64,000 nt of DNA, taken from Buxus sempervirens (Eukaryota; Streptophyta; Magnoliopsida; Buxales; Buxaceae). Below are positions 21,977-34,777 of this stretch, in pieces; within the stretch, counting starts at the first letter, position 1; each line of letters starts with the position of its first letter. Under the pieces are notes generated by a model that worked only from the letters and a program-made list of their open reading frames with translations, searched no databases and was not told where the DNA came from. A program made the position numbers and the translations under genes. Location of the stretch: contig OX387183.1 in assembly GCA_947561395.2 (NCBI GenBank), positions 3,777,883-3,841,882 on the forward strand, written 5' to 3'.

Positions 21977-24900
21977 GTGTAATCTCAATTATTTTCATAA
22001 AAAAAACTGCTAAATTAATCTCAATTATTCAAAACATTGAGAAGTCAATTCTAATAAACGAGTCCTTTCTTTTAATTTCGTAAGACCAATGTGTCTCCCT
22101 GCAGACTCAGTATTAGATGAGTTGGCAAGAGATACATAAAACATATATTGATAATTTTGCCCTTTTTATTATTTTTATTTAAATTTAATACCAAGATTAC
22201 CCTTTAGTCGGTTGGTTCAATGTTTACAATTTGGCTCAAATGCTAAAAAAATAAGCCCGTTTTACATCTACCATGAAGGCATTTTTGGTACTCAAGGTAT
22301 AGATAAAGGTTTTTTTTTCTAACTTTTAAACGTAAATAAGAAGGGGCAAATATGTCAATTAATATTTTTCAATTATGATTTTAACGGTGAGAGATTGTTA
22401 GATACAAAAAAAACTTATGTGGTAAACTAGAATTTTAGAAGCCTCAAAAGGGAAAGCGGAATTCGAAAATTGAAACCGTCACTGAGTTGAAATCTATAAA
22501 TGACACTGCTCTGTTACAATAAGGAAAATCTTAAAAAAAGAATTTCATTTATGAAATGTCACACAAACGTCCAATACAAGCCAGTAATATATGTAGAAGT
22601 CAATGAATATACAAGTCAAATTAAACTTTTCCGGATGAAGGGTGCATTATACCAAGTGTTCAAGTACTACTTTCTTGCCCTTTTTCTATTTTCTTAATGT
22701 GAAAGCTTGGCTACTCTTAGAAAATTAACTGTATAACAAACATGATATTGTATCAGTCCTTTTAATTACCCTTTTTGTTGGTATTTTTTCTTTTTGTGTG
22801 AAAGCTTACTATGAACCATGCAGAGAGCTTGGACGGGCTTACTGTCAGTTCGATTAGAATGCTGTATGAGAAGACAAAGATTCACTTGGAATGCTATCAG
22901 AGTAGCAGCTATCTGGTGCTCTGCTTTGAATTTGGAATTTTGATTTTGAGCGTTTCTGAAGTCCCCATAACTGTTGATCTTTGTTTTCTGATTTTTAGCT
23001 TCTTGTTTTGGTTAACCATGTATACTTCTCTGTAAAAATAAAACTACACCCTGTTATGTTCTTCTTGTTTCTGTTATGTATGTTTCTTCCATGCAGACAT
23101 CCTCTTATCTTCTTTCCTTTTTATAGATGTACAGATTGACTGATTAAAAAGAAAAAGAGCAAAGCTGTTAGAAAAGGCAACTCAGTTATTTCCATTTCTT
23201 GTCATAGTCTGATTTAATTCCCGTACTCTACTCCCAGGCATGGATTTATCTGAAAATGAGTGTGTGTGCTTGGGGGCTACTCCCAAACACATGCCATATG
23301 AGAGACAATCTTCAGTGCGAAACTGCTAAGGAGAAGTTTGAGAACAAGAATGGTATTCTCAGATTATTTTTTTTTTTTGCAACCACAGCAGTGTCAGTTG
23401 TAAGTGTTCTGGAAATCACCAACCGAGATGGCGAAATAACAAGAAACAAGCAAACACAGAGACAAAATTTTACGTGGTTCAGCATTAAGCCTACATCCAC
23501 GGCTGGAGACGATGAGAAGCTTCCACTAAAATACAAGAAGAAGTACAGAGTATTCTTTTACAGATGTCAAAGACCTAACTGCAACACAAAACCAAAAAAA
23601 AAAAAAAACTCACAAAATCAAGTAATTCTCATGTCTGTCTTCATCCTATGTACAAAATTGAGAACACCATATAAATACCCACAAAGAGAAGGCCTTTCGA
23701 CACTGTTGAAGGAGAATACAAGACATCCAAATAACAGTAAGCTTTGAGATTCCTTTCAAAAAATTGCACAGAAAGAGGCAAATTCTTGTATCTTTAGCTT
23801 TTGAATGTGAAAAGAAGCTTCCCTCACAGCTTCCAGCCATATCAATGTCACTGCTGTGTCTCATGAGGTTAACAAAACTTGGATTGCCCTTAAGAAGAAA
23901 ATATCCCTGAGATTCGCCATCACATTTTGCAAATTATAAGTTCGGGAGTTAAATCAATTCAATTAATATAGGAAAAGAAAGGTAAGAATAAACAAAGGCA
24001 AACAATCCATGAAATTTAATACATGAAATGTCTTAATTTAAATCATTCGAAAAAATAACTGTCTGTTTCATACACTGAGAATTCAAATCAGCTATCATGA
24101 TAACCTTTATCTACATCCCATGCAATTGTAGTACGAGGTTGGCCCAATTTCTGTAATGTTGGAGGCAGAGAAACAGAAAACCCAAGGGAAGCTTTTTCAA
24201 TAAATTTGTCAATTGATATTCCCAACACAAATTAATGCATGTATAAAATTCAATTCACAAATGATGGAGCAAAGAAATTAAAAGAGAAAAATATAAAACT
24301 GTAGGAAAATAAATGTCCTATATGGAAAACAGAGAGAATTTTTTATTATAAGCCCTGTATACATTGGCGGAAGGTAAGATTTTGATAAAAGAAGGAAACA
24401 TAAATGCAAAGATATTTATCTACTTCTATTTTTGTTTGAGCAAAAGTTATGACAACGAAAAGTTTTAACCATAAGACAAGGATTTTGAAGATGCACCAGC
24501 TCATTTTATGAAAATTTCAGTTGCAGAAGTTTGGTTGTTCTTTCACTTTTTTCAAATCAGCCAGAATGGAATCCAAAATCAACAGGGAAATGAAAGTGAA
24601 CAATAGTATAACCATTGTCAGGAAACAAAAGGAAAAGGGTTCCGAATTGACTAGAGAAGAGATTTGAGTCATAGACTTGAAAAGGAGAGTTCTAAAGATG
24701 ATGAGATTACATGTTTTGACTAATCAGGAAATGGTAAATCATAAATCCCTGGAGTATGAGCAGTCTTAGGCCAATCCTCACCTATCTCCCTTCTGGCATC
24801 TTAGGCAGAGATCAACTTATCTCTTGTTCTCAGGTTCTCATGTAACATTCCTGTTGTACATCTCATTCCATCTCTTAGTCATGCAACTGTATGAAACATG

Positions 24901-26708
24901 AGGTCATAATAAATAGAGTAACAATTTATTGGAAATAATCCTCAAGAAAAAGGATGAAGATAATCCTGCCATGATGAAACTATAATTTTTGTCCCTAATA
25001 AAGATAAAATAATGAATTCAAATTTTATCAAAAATAAATTTTCTTATCCTAAAGAAAAGGTAAGAATATAAATATATCACACTTCTAATAAATCCCCAAG
25101 AAAAATAATATAAAAATAAGAATATAATCCAATTCCTTAACTTTCTAAAGAATTTTGATGATTCCAAAACTCCTTATACTTTTCTAGGGTATCCCAAGTT
25201 TTTTTTCGGTTGGTTTCCAAAAATTCCTAAGTACTTATAAATCAGTCAATTAAAGACTGTAAACATCAAAATTCCAAGAAAAAAAAGTAAAAATCTAATA
25301 AATTTTCCATATGAAATTACATAGATAATTCTAATTCTATGACTTTATAACAGAAAAAGAACCATATATAACAGAAGAATGCCAACCTCATGGGCTAAAA
25401 AAAAATTCTACTCTTTCAACTTCATGAAACATAAGGTGATAATCAAGTGTAGTAGCAATGTTACTGGTCCAATCTCTCTGGTACTAATTCCTTCCTGGAC
25501 AGAAAAATTTGATACAATGAAATCAAACATTTGAAGCAATAATTAAGATGTGTAAGCACATTAGCCATGTCGATTTAAAAAAAAGAACTTGGACAAGGGA
25601 GCGGCAGTGACTGTGAACTTCAATAAAACTCAAGCAAATACCAGTTACATTTTAGAAATATGAGCATACATCAAGGGAGATTCTGTAATTTACCGTTGTT
25701 AATACTTAAGTTGTGACCTAATGACCAGCACAGGAGAGCATGGTTTGACTATTTAAGAAAAAAGAAAAATGAAAAAAAAAAAGGGATATACCAATAAAGA
25801 TCACATAAACAGAGAAGTCAGTTAAGAAAGATTCACCTTGACCACACACTGGTTAACTTTGAACTTCCTCAATCGGTTAACTTTGAGGAAAGCGACGATG
25901 ACATTTCCAATCATAGCATATAAATACGGTGGAATTCTCTGAAGATGCAGATATACCAAGTCAAAGATTACTTAAATTGATATTCCGAGTCAAAGGGATA
26001 TACCAATAAAGATTACTTAAATTGATATAGAATGTAGTAAGTAATTCATAATATATTGGAGTGCAAAAAACTCTATGGAGAGCCGATAAACACAGAAGTA
26101 AATTTAGAAAGATTCACCTTGACCACGCACTGGTTAACTTTGAACTTCTTCAATTGGCTAACGGTGAGGAAAGCGAAAGCCACGAATAGGTCTCAATTGT
26201 CGCCTTATTCTCAATATCTCAATTGTCGCCTAATTCTCAATAGTTTCCTGAAGATGCAGAACAAACATAAAACTAGATAAATTAATTCGATGACAGTATT
26301 TTGAGGACAAACTTGTTTCCTGTATCACCCCAAACAATAGTATAAAGTGGGTTGGGGTGTGGCCGGAGGGATGATTTCGAAAAAAAGGAAAAGAAATGAA
26401 ATTTACTGTGTTCAACATTACCTTCTTTCTTCAATGGTGTCTTCATCTGCTTCCAATCTAGCCAAAGAGAAGAGGAAGGAAGAGAAATAATCAGTGAGTT
26501 TATTGGTGTTATAATTCTGATCAATTCTGCAAACAACATACTTGGTCTTCATTTTTTTTAGAAGACTTTTAAATTCAAATCGGTTGTTAATGGAGGTGGA
26601 GAATAGAGGAATATGTCTTCTAGAAACTGTTTATTTATTCATTTTGAAAACAAAACTGGCAAAATTGAATAGAATTTTACAGTGAGAATTAAAAAATAAA
26701 TAAAAAAC
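21977..26708. other. Spacer and 3' flank module of NLR2
   Basis: No gene is seen. The stretch is collinear with 40,010-42,776 and 49,829-55,165. It contains an LTR-like dispersed repeat (23,405-23,900), the receptor 3' flank landmarks near 25,840 and 26,310, and a local triplication of the 'ccaataaagatcacttaaattgatat' segment near 25,790-26,030. At 22,040 the word 'aaaacattgagaagtc' is the MITE-free version of the site occupied near 35,699. Confidence 0.6.
23405..23900. repeat. Dispersed LTR-like repeat (best copy)
   Basis: Starts about 'gttctggaaatcaccaacc', then 'acagagacaaaattttacgt', 'ggttc', 'agcctacatccacgg' and 'gaagcttccactaaaa'. Further copies are at about 3,345, 17,775, 38,025, 41,270, 45,535 and 51,255, with a diverged one near 1,385. 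The 'acgtggttcgg...cctacatccacgg' phrase is common in plant LTR sequences in my experience, so this is probably an old LTR fragment carried along by segmental duplication. I could not define both ends or a target duplication. Confidence 0.55.
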
Positions 26709-29700
26709 TTAAACAGGACAAGAAATCAGCCATGCGTAGAAGGGTTGACATAAATTATTTGAAGATTCATATGTAACAGATGGTAGGCTATAAATACTGA
26801 GTGAATAAATTAGAAAAGTGAAGGAAATGAATACATACACTTCTACTTTGGGGATGTGAGCAATCTTAGGCCAATCCTCGCCTACGCCTCTCTTGCATCG
26901 TCTTGATAAATGTGGACATACCATAATAATTAGCTCTTCCAATTTTGTGAGGCATTGCATCCCTTGTGGCAGAGATTGTACATTCGGGCATTCGTCGATG
27001 TGAAGATTTTTAAGGGAAGCAAAATTTCCAAGCCACTCAGGTAGAGCCATCAAATTCTCGCAAGCGTAGAACCAAAGATATTGTAGATCGGTAGCATGTT
27101 GAAGCCCCTTAGGCAAAAGAACCAATTTTGGAAGCCCTCCCATTTTTAGATCTTGAAGGTTGTGAAGGCCATGCATGCCATCCTCCTCCGACAAGTTAAG
27201 CTCTTTGCAATCTACAATGGACAGCTCTTTGAGTGCAGTAAGGTATTGCATCCCTCGAGACAAAGATATCAGACTATGACATTTCTCAATTGAAAGACCC
27301 CGAAGAGAAGTCCAGCCTCTCAACCCTTCCGCAGGCAGAGACACCAATTCTGGAAGCCCTTTGATTGTCAGTTTTTGTAGACTCCGTAGGCCATGCATGC
27401 CATCCTCCTCTGACAAGTTAAGCTTTGAGCAATCTTCAATGGATAGATTTTCAAGTGCAGCGAGGTATTGCATCTCCTGAGATAAAGATATCAGACTATT
27501 ACATTCCCTAATTGCAAGAGACCGGAGAGAAGTCCAGCCTCTCAACCATTCCTCTGGTAGAGACACCAATTTTGGAAGCCCTTTCATTTCTAGTTCTTGA
27601 AGGCTGCGAAGGCCATGCATGCCATCCTCCTCTGACAAGTTAAGCTTTGAGCAATCTTCAATGGATAGATTTTCAAGTGTAGTGAGATATTGCATCCCTC
27701 GAGACAAAGATATCAGACTATGACATTTCTTAATTGAAAGAGACCGAAGAGAAGTCAAGCCTCTCAACCATTCCCCTGGAAACAAGGCACCCCCTAATCC
27801 ATCTATCTTCAGTTCTTGTATGTTCTGATTTGGCTCCAGGGCTTCAAGAAATTCAACATCGTCACTGCCATCATCACCTGATCCCTTGTTCCATTTTAAG
27901 CTCAAAGATTCCAGGTACTGCTTATCCCTCAATTTTGCTTCATTTGCTTCCGAAGTGGTTGCGTTTTCAAGATTTCTAATGCTCAGTGTACCTCTAAGAT
28001 TGTTTAGACCATGTAGCTCACTTAGGTTGGGATGTAATCTGTCCCCATCCTTTCCCACGTTGAAAAAGGGTAAATTCTGAAGACATGTTAGTTGCCCCAC
28101 TCCAGATGGTATAAAAATGGCCTCATTGTCCGAATCCAGTCCAAGTTTCCTAAGGCTGACCATATTTCCAATATCCTCCGGTAGTGCTTCGAGTTCATCA
28201 CAACCCGTGAGTACCAAACTCTCTAAATTTGTCAACTTACTTATCGATTCAGGGAGCCTTTTGATTTTTTCTAAATATTTAACATTTAAATGCCTGAGGC
28301 TAATCATCTCTCCAATATTCACGGGCAATTCTTCAATTCCACTGCAACCCCTAAGTTTTAAACTCTGCAAATTCGTCAACTTGCATATTGAATCAGGGAG
28401 TGTCTCGATTTTATCATTGTCAGAAATATTTAAGTGTCTAAGACTTCCTATCTTTCCAATATCTTTGGGCAGCTTTTCAAGACCACAGTCTAGGACATAT
28501 AATGTCTGCAAATTCTGCAACATGATGATTGATTCGGGGAGTTTCTTAATAGAATCACCAGAAATCCCAAGAAGTCGCAAATGTTTCAATTCGCTTATGG
28601 AATATAACTGCTCTTGAGTGACTGAGGAAAGAAGTAGTACACGTAAGTACTTAAAACTTGACCATGCATCATGAGATAGTCCAATTCCTACTTCGTCGAT
28701 AAATGTCCTTAATTTATGTGACGCAAACAACCCCTGAGTGACCCTGGAAAGCAAGACCATGTGACGAACAGACGCTTGAATTGGAGTGTCGATAAAATCG
28801 ACACTCAAGCACTCACATGCTGAAACTGATAATGCAAGATCATGCATAAGGTCATGCATTTTACAACCCTTTATGTTTCCATAATCATCTTCCACTATGT
28901 CTTGGAAGAAGGATCTTGACAACAAAACATTGAAGTAGTGACTACCAATATCCTCCATACGTTGTCTAGGGTCGGATGATTGGAGGAACCCGTGTGCCAT
29001 CCATAAGTGGATCAACAACTCTTTGGGAATATTAGAATCCTTAGTGAAAAGTGAGCAATATGCAAAACAGTGTTTTAATTGGGAAGATGGCAAGTTATCG
29101 AAGCTAAATTGCAATACGGGCAGGACACTAAGTTCCTCTGTAGTTAAATTCCTCAACATTTCATTATCTCTAACACGCTTCCAGTCATCCTTGATAGTGT
29201 TACCGTATAAAAGGCTTCCAAGGGCACTCAACGCCAAAGGCAGTCCCCTGCACTTTCTTGCAATATCTTGACCAATTTCTTCTAGAGTTGGATTTTGTTG
29301 GTCTCCTTTGAAGGCACATTGCTTGAATACAGACCAAGAATCATCATCTGATAAACTTGACACACAAAGTGATGAATTTGAGTCCATGACTTCTACTACG
29401 CGTGTGCTACGTGTAGTGACTAGAATGGAGCTTCCCCTTTCACCACAATTCAACAAGCTTTTCAACTCTGCCCACTTCTTATGATCCTCATTCCACACGT
29501 CGTCCAACACTAGCATATACTTCTTCCCACCAAACTTTTCTCTAAGAAGAATTTGTTGTGGTTCCAATGCTAAGCCCTCCCAGTCTTGACGACTTACTCT
29601 TAGAGATTGTAAGATTTTTTCTACAATCTTTTTCTGGTCGAAATCATCAGAAACGCACACCCAGATACGTACATCAAAATGATTTTTTATTTCACTGTCA

Positions 29701-30374
29701 TTGTAGACCAATTTAGCAACAGTGGTCTTCCCGATTCCTCCCATCCCATGGATGGAGATGACAGAGACTAACTCAGAATCAACATTTCCACAAGAGTACT
29801 TCATTAAGAGTTTCACAATTTTGCTTTTGGTCTCATCTCTCCCAATCATAACACTTGATGGTAAGCCAGAGTGAGTGTCCCTTTGATGATGAACATTATC
29901 AACTAGCCTGGTTAGATTATGGGGTGCTCTGAGTTCAAACTGAGTCCGATTTTTTGCAATGTTATCTAATCTCTCCCTAATGTCCTTTATTCTATGACCC
30001 ATCTTCCAAAAGTAAGCAAGTGAATTGGAGCAGCATGAAAGGAAGGAGCATACCTTTTCAATCCAGCTCTTGTCAAGCTCCTTCTCCTCCATTTTCTGTA
30101 TCAAAGCTTCTGTTCGGAAGTCATCCATCACGTCGTCTGCATCATAAAGAACATCTTTAAGTTGTCCCAGCCAATGCTCAACATCATCCGTAATAGTAAA
30201 CTGCCCCTTCTCGACGGCCTTAAGAGTGGTTTCAATGGAAGATAATGTCTGACCAAGCTTCTCTTGCTCCTTCTGGACATACCATAATAATTTCATCTCT
30301 TTGATTGCAGGGTCACTTAAGCTCCCCAAAGTTGACTTCAGGACGACGGTGGAGAGGGCTGCAGTTCCGGCCAT
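26709..30374 (-). CDS. NLR2: CC-NB-ARC-LRR immune receptor (RGA type), 1,221 aa
   Basis: Intracellular immune receptor expected to sense pathogen effectors and signal cell death. One uninterrupted exon. Order: Rx-type coiled coil (about 5-150, with the EDVID-like [16 protein letters not shown] at 71-86); NB-ARC with P-loop GMGGIGKTT (210-218), kinase-2 LVLDDVW (288-294), [18 protein letters not shown] (377-380), [13 protein letters not shown] (436-443) and MHD (506-508). LRRs run from about 570, with three 74-residue tandem units at 867-1,088 and a conserved last block ending in [20 protein letters not shown]. The first ATG aligns with that of NLR3. RNBS-D reads FTKD where the two relatives read FPKD. 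The last 40 residues after KVEV are hydrophobic read-through, and a GT-ATGT donor-like site at 26,838 may mark an intron instead. All catalytic motifs are intact, so it is probably functional. Confidence 0.95.
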   Translation of the reverse strand: MAGTAALSTVVLKSTLGSLSDPAIKEMKLLWYVQKEQEKLGQTLSSIETTLKAVEKGQFTITDDVEHWLGQLKDVLYDADDVMDDFRTEALIQKMEEKELDKSWIEKVCSFLSCCSNSLAYFWKMGHRIKDIRERLDNIAKNRTQFELRAPHNLTRLVDNVHHQRDTHSGLPSSVMIGRDETKSKIVKLLMKYSCGNVDSELVSVISIHGMGGIGKTTVAKLVYNDSEIKNHFDVRIWVCVSDDFDQKKIVEKILQSLRVSRQDWEGLALEPQQILLREKFGGKKYMLVLDDVWNEDHKKWAELKSLLNCGERGSSILVTTRSTRVVEVMDSNSSLCVSSLSDDDSWSVFKQCAFKGDQQNPTLEEIGQDIARKCRGLPLALSALGSLLYGNTIKDDWKRVRDNEMLRNLTTEELSVLPVLQFSFDNLPSSQLKHCFAYCSLFTKDSNIPKELLIHLWMAHGFLQSSDPRQRMEDIGSHYFNVLLSRSFFQDIVEDDYGNIKGCKMHDLMHDLALSVSACECLSVDFIDTPIQASVRHMVLLSRVTQGLFASHKLRTFIDEVGIGLSHDAWSSFKYLRVLLLSSVTQEQLYSISELKHLRLLGISGDSIKKLPESIIMLQNLQTLYVLDCGLEKLPKDIGKIGSLRHLNISDNDKIETLPDSICKLTNLQSLKLRGCSGIEELPVNIGEMISLRHLNVKYLEKIKRLPESISKLTNLESLVLTGCDELEALPEDIGNMVSLRKLGLDSDNEAIFIPSGVGQLTCLQNLPFFNVGKDGDRLHPNLSELHGLNNLRGTLSIRNLENATTSEANEAKLRDKQYLESLSLKWNKGSGDDGSDDVEFLEALEPNQNIQELKIDGLGGALFPGEWLRGLTSLRSLSIKKCHSLISLSRGMQYLTTLENLSIEDCSKLNLSEEDGMHGLRSLQELEMKGLPKLVSLPEEWLRGWTSLRSLAIRECNSLISLSQEMQYLAALENLSIEDCSKLNLSEEDGMHGLRSLQKLTIKGLPELVSLPAEGLRGWTSLRGLSIEKCHSLISLSRGMQYLTALKELSIVDCKELNLSEEDGMHGLHNLQDLKMGGLPKLVLLPKGLQHATDLQYLWFYACENLMALPEWLGNFASLKNLHIDECPNVQSLPQGMQCLTKLEELIIMVCPHLSRRCKRGVGEDWPKIAHIPKVEVYVFISFTFLIYSLSIYSLPSVTYESSNNLCQPFYAWLISCPV
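27111..27776 (-). repeat. Three 222-bp LRR units of NLR2
   Basis: Three in-frame 222-bp units in direct tandem encode 74-residue blocks (residues 867-1,088). The first joins directly to the LFP motif where NLR1 has FPPWV, so the units sit against the edge of a deletion of the ancestral LRR segment. Confidence 0.92.
29726..29747 (-). promoter_or_regulatory. Predicted miR482/2118-family target in NLR2
   Basis: The P-loop codons are a well-known target of miR482/2118-family microRNAs in many seed plants. The plus strand here reads TCTTCCCGATTCCTCCCATC plus CC, which differs from a typical miR482 sequence, as I remember it, at about three positions. This is a prediction from family knowledge; no small-RNA data are available to me. 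Confidence 0.45.
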
Positions 30375-30640
30375 CCTTTACCCAATTATCGGAATACACA
30401 GCTAGTTGTTATGAAGAGACGATCTGTAAGAGATTTTGTATCTTTGGAAACAAAGCTAGGGGTGATTTGCGTTAATCTATGGACGTGTTGAAGGAATACT
30501 AGCCGTTTCCTTTCTGCTATTTTATTTTTATTTTTATTTTTTGTCTTTATGGATGAGCTGTGAATGCACGTGATTCCTACTTTTTTAACCATATTATACT
30601 GATCAGCCATGCGCGTAATTATTATATTGACATCTATGGA
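30375..30640 (-). promoter_or_regulatory. NLR2 promoter region, degenerate TATA
   Basis: The first 110 bases upstream of the NLR2 ATG are alignable to the NLR3 upstream region. Where NLR3 has TATAAA (59,235-59,240), NLR2 has an ATAGAT-like sequence at 30,475-30,480 on the minus strand. Another AT-rich candidate, TATAAT, lies near 30,592. Beyond about 30,640 the similarity to NLR3 ends. Confidence 0.4.
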
Positions 30641-32977
30641 TTCCCATTTGAATTGGGGTATATCCTTCTACAAAAAAACAAAAAAGAATTGGGTATATCC
30701 AGGCTGGGCTGGAATGGGAAGGCACGTGCTAGGTGTTTAACGCGACAGCTAGAAATGGGAAGGCCCGGCTTGATGCGTGGGCCAATAGTCATACAACTTT
30801 GACTATCTTCTCTAGCTTGAACCACGTGACAGCTGCTCTGATATCTAATGAGTTTTCATTAGATATGTACTAATCAATCTTTATTAGGTGTAATTATTAT
30901 AATGTTAAATGTATTAAGATACCAATTGATGCTAAGTATATCCTAAGTATATCCAGGCCGCCCTTCTATCAAAGGCGCGTCGGTTATAATTTTTTAAACC
31001 ATTTAAATAGGAGTAATCAACCTTAAGTGTAAAAATTATAATGATATGATGTATTAACCATTCAACGGAATTGAAATGGTCATATATATGCAGCTGAAAA
31101 CCACAAGTCACCCAACAACCTAAGTATATGACTTTTTGAAAATGAATGGTACCCACCCCACAATTATTTATTTATTTATTTTGATAAGTAATGAAAATGA
31201 ATGTTACCAACCCCACAATTATTATACTCTCATTTTTTCAAATGCAAATAAATAAAAAAAAAAAAAGAAAAGAAAAAGAAAGAAAGGAAAAAAGTATTTT
31301 GGTTCAAACCAAACTCACATCAAGTTAGGTACATCTTTTGTAAATTAATACGCATTTTTGGTTCTTTCAAAGATTGTCTAAGCGGAATGGAATCATTACA
31401 ATTTGAGCCTGAATTGACTCTGCAGTTGAAATGGGATGTTTCCATGTGGAGCATCCCATGTAAAAGATAGGAAATTGTTGAAGGTTATATTTTGAAAAGT
31501 GAAAAATGAAAAAGACAAAAATGCTTATGTAAATATATAAAACAAAATGACAATATAAGGTTATTTTTGAAAAAGAAAAAAAGTATAATTTAGGCACGCT
31601 TTCCAAAGGGCTGTTCGTTTTACTTAGAGTATAGGTATAGATAATGCAGATGTAGTAAGGTATGAATTTGATTCCAGCATACACGAGCTTGTCTTGTGTC
31701 ACAAGATGCAATTTTTTGCAATGTTCTCCTGCATTGGGCATGAAATGTTGCGATGAAGCATCTCGCAGTTATTGTTTTTTTTTATTATTATAAATGTTTT
31801 TTTATTATTATAAATGTTTCATGTAAGGTCCACAAAAAAAAAAATTTACTAACTTTGAGATGCTTGACATGCTGTCATGTGGATCTAATGCATGAAATCG
31901 TATATACATCCCTATTGAAAAAAAAAACCTCAATCAACATGATGTGTAATTATTATAATAATATACGAATTTGATGCAGAGAATCCAGGCCGACATTGTA
32001 TCAAAGGCGCGTCGGTTTCGACTTTTTAATCATATCATAGGCTGGTCGTGCTTAATGTCCAAAAGTCTTCCCAACAGCCAAATAATAGACTTTTTAAAGT
32101 GAAGCTGGTTACCGACTGCTAACACGTCACGGCAATTAGTATAATCTCAATTGTTTTAAAAAAAATGCTAAATCAATCTCAATATTCAAAACATTGATAG
32201 GAATGAAATCTTATGTTAACTTTATCTAAATTAGCCATTCATTGGTCGTGAGATACTGTCATATGGAGCATCTCATAGTTAATGTTTTTTTATTGTTGTA
32301 AATATTTCAAAAGGGGTTCACATGAAAAAACATTGATCGTGAGATGCTCTATATGGCAACATCTCACAGCCAAAGGAGGGACTCATTCAATTGGAGAGAA
32401 GGTTTCATCCCCATTCATAAGCCAATCTTAATGGATAGTTTTTATAAATATTTTTAAAAAGAGACCTTTTTCATAATTTTCCCTTTTATATTTTGTACTA
32501 TGTGCTCGTCAACCTTACATGTGAAATCTTTTATTTTATATTTAACCATCAATGGAGATGTAGACCCTCACATGGTTTTGTAAAATTATATATGCCTCCC
32601 TTTTACGTATTTATTATTCAAGATGCCAAGTTGATCCTGGCCAGCCCTGCACCAAAAGCGCGTGGGTCCCAAGTTTTTAACCATAATATAATAGTACTAA
32701 TCAACCTTAGGTGTAATTATTATAATGGTATGTATTAAGATGCCAATTTGATGCTAAGTATATCCAGGCCCCCCTTTTGGACTCAAAGCGCGTCGGTTAC
32801 AATTTCTTAAAACCATCTAAATAGGTTACAATTTCTTAAAACCATCTAAATAGCTAGTACTAATCAACCTTTAAGTGTAGATATTATAATGATATGATGT
32901 ATTAACCATCCAATGGAATTGAAATGGTCATATATGTACAGCTTGAAACATGAAGTCTCCCCAACAACCAAGTATTA
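30640..32977. repeat. Degenerate repeats with GCGCGTCGGTT core upstream of NLR2
   Basis: No gene. A core of the form 'atccaggccg...tcaaaggcgcgtcggtt...aattttttaa-ccat', followed by 'ctaatcaacctta-gtgtaattattataatgatatg', recurs at about 30,949, 31,982, 32,633 and 32,757, with a partial copy at 30,695. Related copies are at 35,519, 42,911 and 43,027. Spacings vary from 120 to 1,000 bases because other elements are inserted between. The unit is probably an old tandem duplication or a repeat family with a GC-rich core in AT-rich surroundings. Confidence 0.6.
32200..32411. mobile_element. Foldback MITE, diverged copy
   Basis: Same arrangement as the better copy at 35,699-35,921: left end GGAATGAAATCTT, right end GGTTTCATCC, with two internal hairpins built on 'gtgagat...gcatctca'. 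Preceded by the same flank 'ttcaaaacattgata'. Confidence 0.65.
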
Positions 32978-34774
32978 GGGTGCGTTTGGGATTGCTTAAT
33001 TAAGCACTTATTTCAACTTATAACTTATTTAAGTGCTTTTTAAAGTTAAAAATATGTTTGGTAATGTAAAATGGATAATTGCTTACTCGTAAGCAGTAGA
33101 GGAACAAGACCCATAAGGAGAAGCCCCTTTCAAGAGCTTCTCCTTCCACTTATGCGGGAAGCTGCTGCTTCTCGACAGATTCAAGCTCGTGCTCCTTATC
33201 TTCGTCCCCATGTCAACCACCTGTAGCCATTGAAGATCTATTCACATCTTTCAATCACCATGTTCAACGATCCGAATAAAGGCCGACGATATCGATTGTG
33301 CTATCTCCTGTCGTCGTCTTCTCTTCTTCCTCCATCCTCGCAGTGTTTGAGTGATCGATCGAAATCCAGAGGAAAACCGTCGCTTGTGGCGTGGTAATGG
33401 ACGTCGAGAACGGTTCTACGGACTTTTGCAAAGAGATCATCGCCACTACTAGGATGGGTTTTGGTTATCTAGTGGTGGATTGGTTGAGTATTAACGAAGG
33501 TGATGGTGAAGCCCTTTGATGCAAGCTTGAATACGAGATGGACATACAGAATTAGATGGCCTTGGAGAGGGTAGGCAATCAAGATGGCGTGAGGCTTTGG
33601 GTTTGTGTTTACCATGGTTGTTCAGAATTCGATTTGCAGAGCGAGAGAGAGAGATGTCGTGGCTATTATAGAGATGAAGAACATAACAACCCCCAAATGC
33701 TCTGTTCTTCGTATACTCAGATCACTTATTGCAATGGCCGAATGCCAATTGGGAATATTGTTCGACTATGTGTGGAACGATCGTTCCTTATTTTAATTCA
33801 TTTTGGTATATGTTGATTGGTTTGGCATTTTGGACAAATTTCTAGCAATTTGGCGGGTTAAAAGATAACAAACCAAACCCATGCACAACAAATGTTTGGC
33901 GAAATGCCCGAACCAACTTCCTTTCAGGATCTATTTGTAGTGTTGCTTCGTGCTTGCCTTTTCTTTTTCTTCTAATCTATCACAGACATAGACTCTATAA
34001 ACACAATTGAAGCTTGCATTTTGCTTTGCCAATGTAATATGTTCATGCCATGATCGCTAGTTTCAAGGCTTATAAAGTAATAAATATAAGATATATGATA
34101 TATACATACATATTCCTTATAATAATAATAAATTATTACTATATTATTATATTCCTCATAATATGGTTACATGCATAGGAATGGCTTATTTATTAACCCT
34201 TGCCCGCCCGTAGGTAATGGGGCTGGTCAGGGTTGACCTAGTTGTATAAAACATGAAAAAGTTTTTTTTAATATAATATATCAATTAGTAATACATTTAT
34301 TTATTAAATATATATTTTTATAAATGATGTATATCAAATTATTATTTAAAAATAGAAAAATGATATTTTAATACAATAAGGTCGGATTTGGGACAAAGTT
34401 GGACCGGTTGGGCTAAACCCGAAATCGCCCCTAACCCAAAAATGGCAATTCCAAACCCTAACCATTAGGGGTGGAGTGGGTTAAATGGGTAACCTGCCCC
34501 ATTGCGATCCCTATCCATACATATACATAAATATAATATATTTTTATAAGTGTTTACCATTAATGAAAATGTATGTGCTTTGATACATATGTTTGCCAAA
34601 CACCTTTCTTAATTAAAAAGTACTTACTATCTTATTAAGTGCTTAAATAAAAATGTTTACCAAACACCAATTTTTTTAAATGAGCACTTTTTTACCACTA
34701 CGGATAAGTACTTAAATAAGCCAACTTATCTAATAAGTACTTACCCATAAGCACGAGCAATCCCAAAAACCACC
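32978..34774. mobile_element. PIF/Harbinger-like non-autonomous element 1
   Basis: A 1,797-bp element with terminal inverted repeats GGGTGCGTTTGGGATTGCT and, at the other end, AGCAATCCCAAAAACCACC. It is flanked by TTA on both sides (32,975-32,977 and 34,775-34,777). A 3-bp TTA/TAA duplication with G-rich termini is typical of PIF/Harbinger. Long subterminal repeats of 'aagtgcttaaata' and 'aagtacttatc' type are shared with element 2 (47,699). There is no transposase. The interior includes a GC-richer exon-like stretch (33,090-33,820) and a segment at 34,190-34,510 that may be another nested MITE. Confidence 0.85.
33223..33276 (+). pseudogene. Captured gene fragment resembling SRP72 N-terminus
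   Basis: Eighteen codons read VAIEDLFTSFNHHVQRSE and are then stopped by TAA. From memory of the plant signal recognition particle 72-kDa subunit, whose N-terminal region has an IEDLFTSLNRHIQRSE-like stretch, this is a good match. The fragment is too short to be functional and lies inside PIF/Harbinger-like element 1. A further open frame of 40 codons follows at 33,397-33,519 (starting MDVENGSTDFCKEI), which I do not recognise. Confidence 0.5.
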
Positions 34775-34777
34775 TTA

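Noticed and set aside
22500-23035. Small frames of 65 and 74 residues repeated at 40,332/40,643 and 50,346
   Set aside because: They are conserved only because the DNA was recently duplicated. The third copy of the 74-residue frame has a stop (near 50,711), so no coding constraint is seen.
32978-34774. hAT or Mutator classification of the two gene-carrying elements
   Set aside because: Flanking duplications are 3 bp (TTA), confirmed for element 2 by an empty site; hAT would give 8 bp and Mutator about 9 bp.
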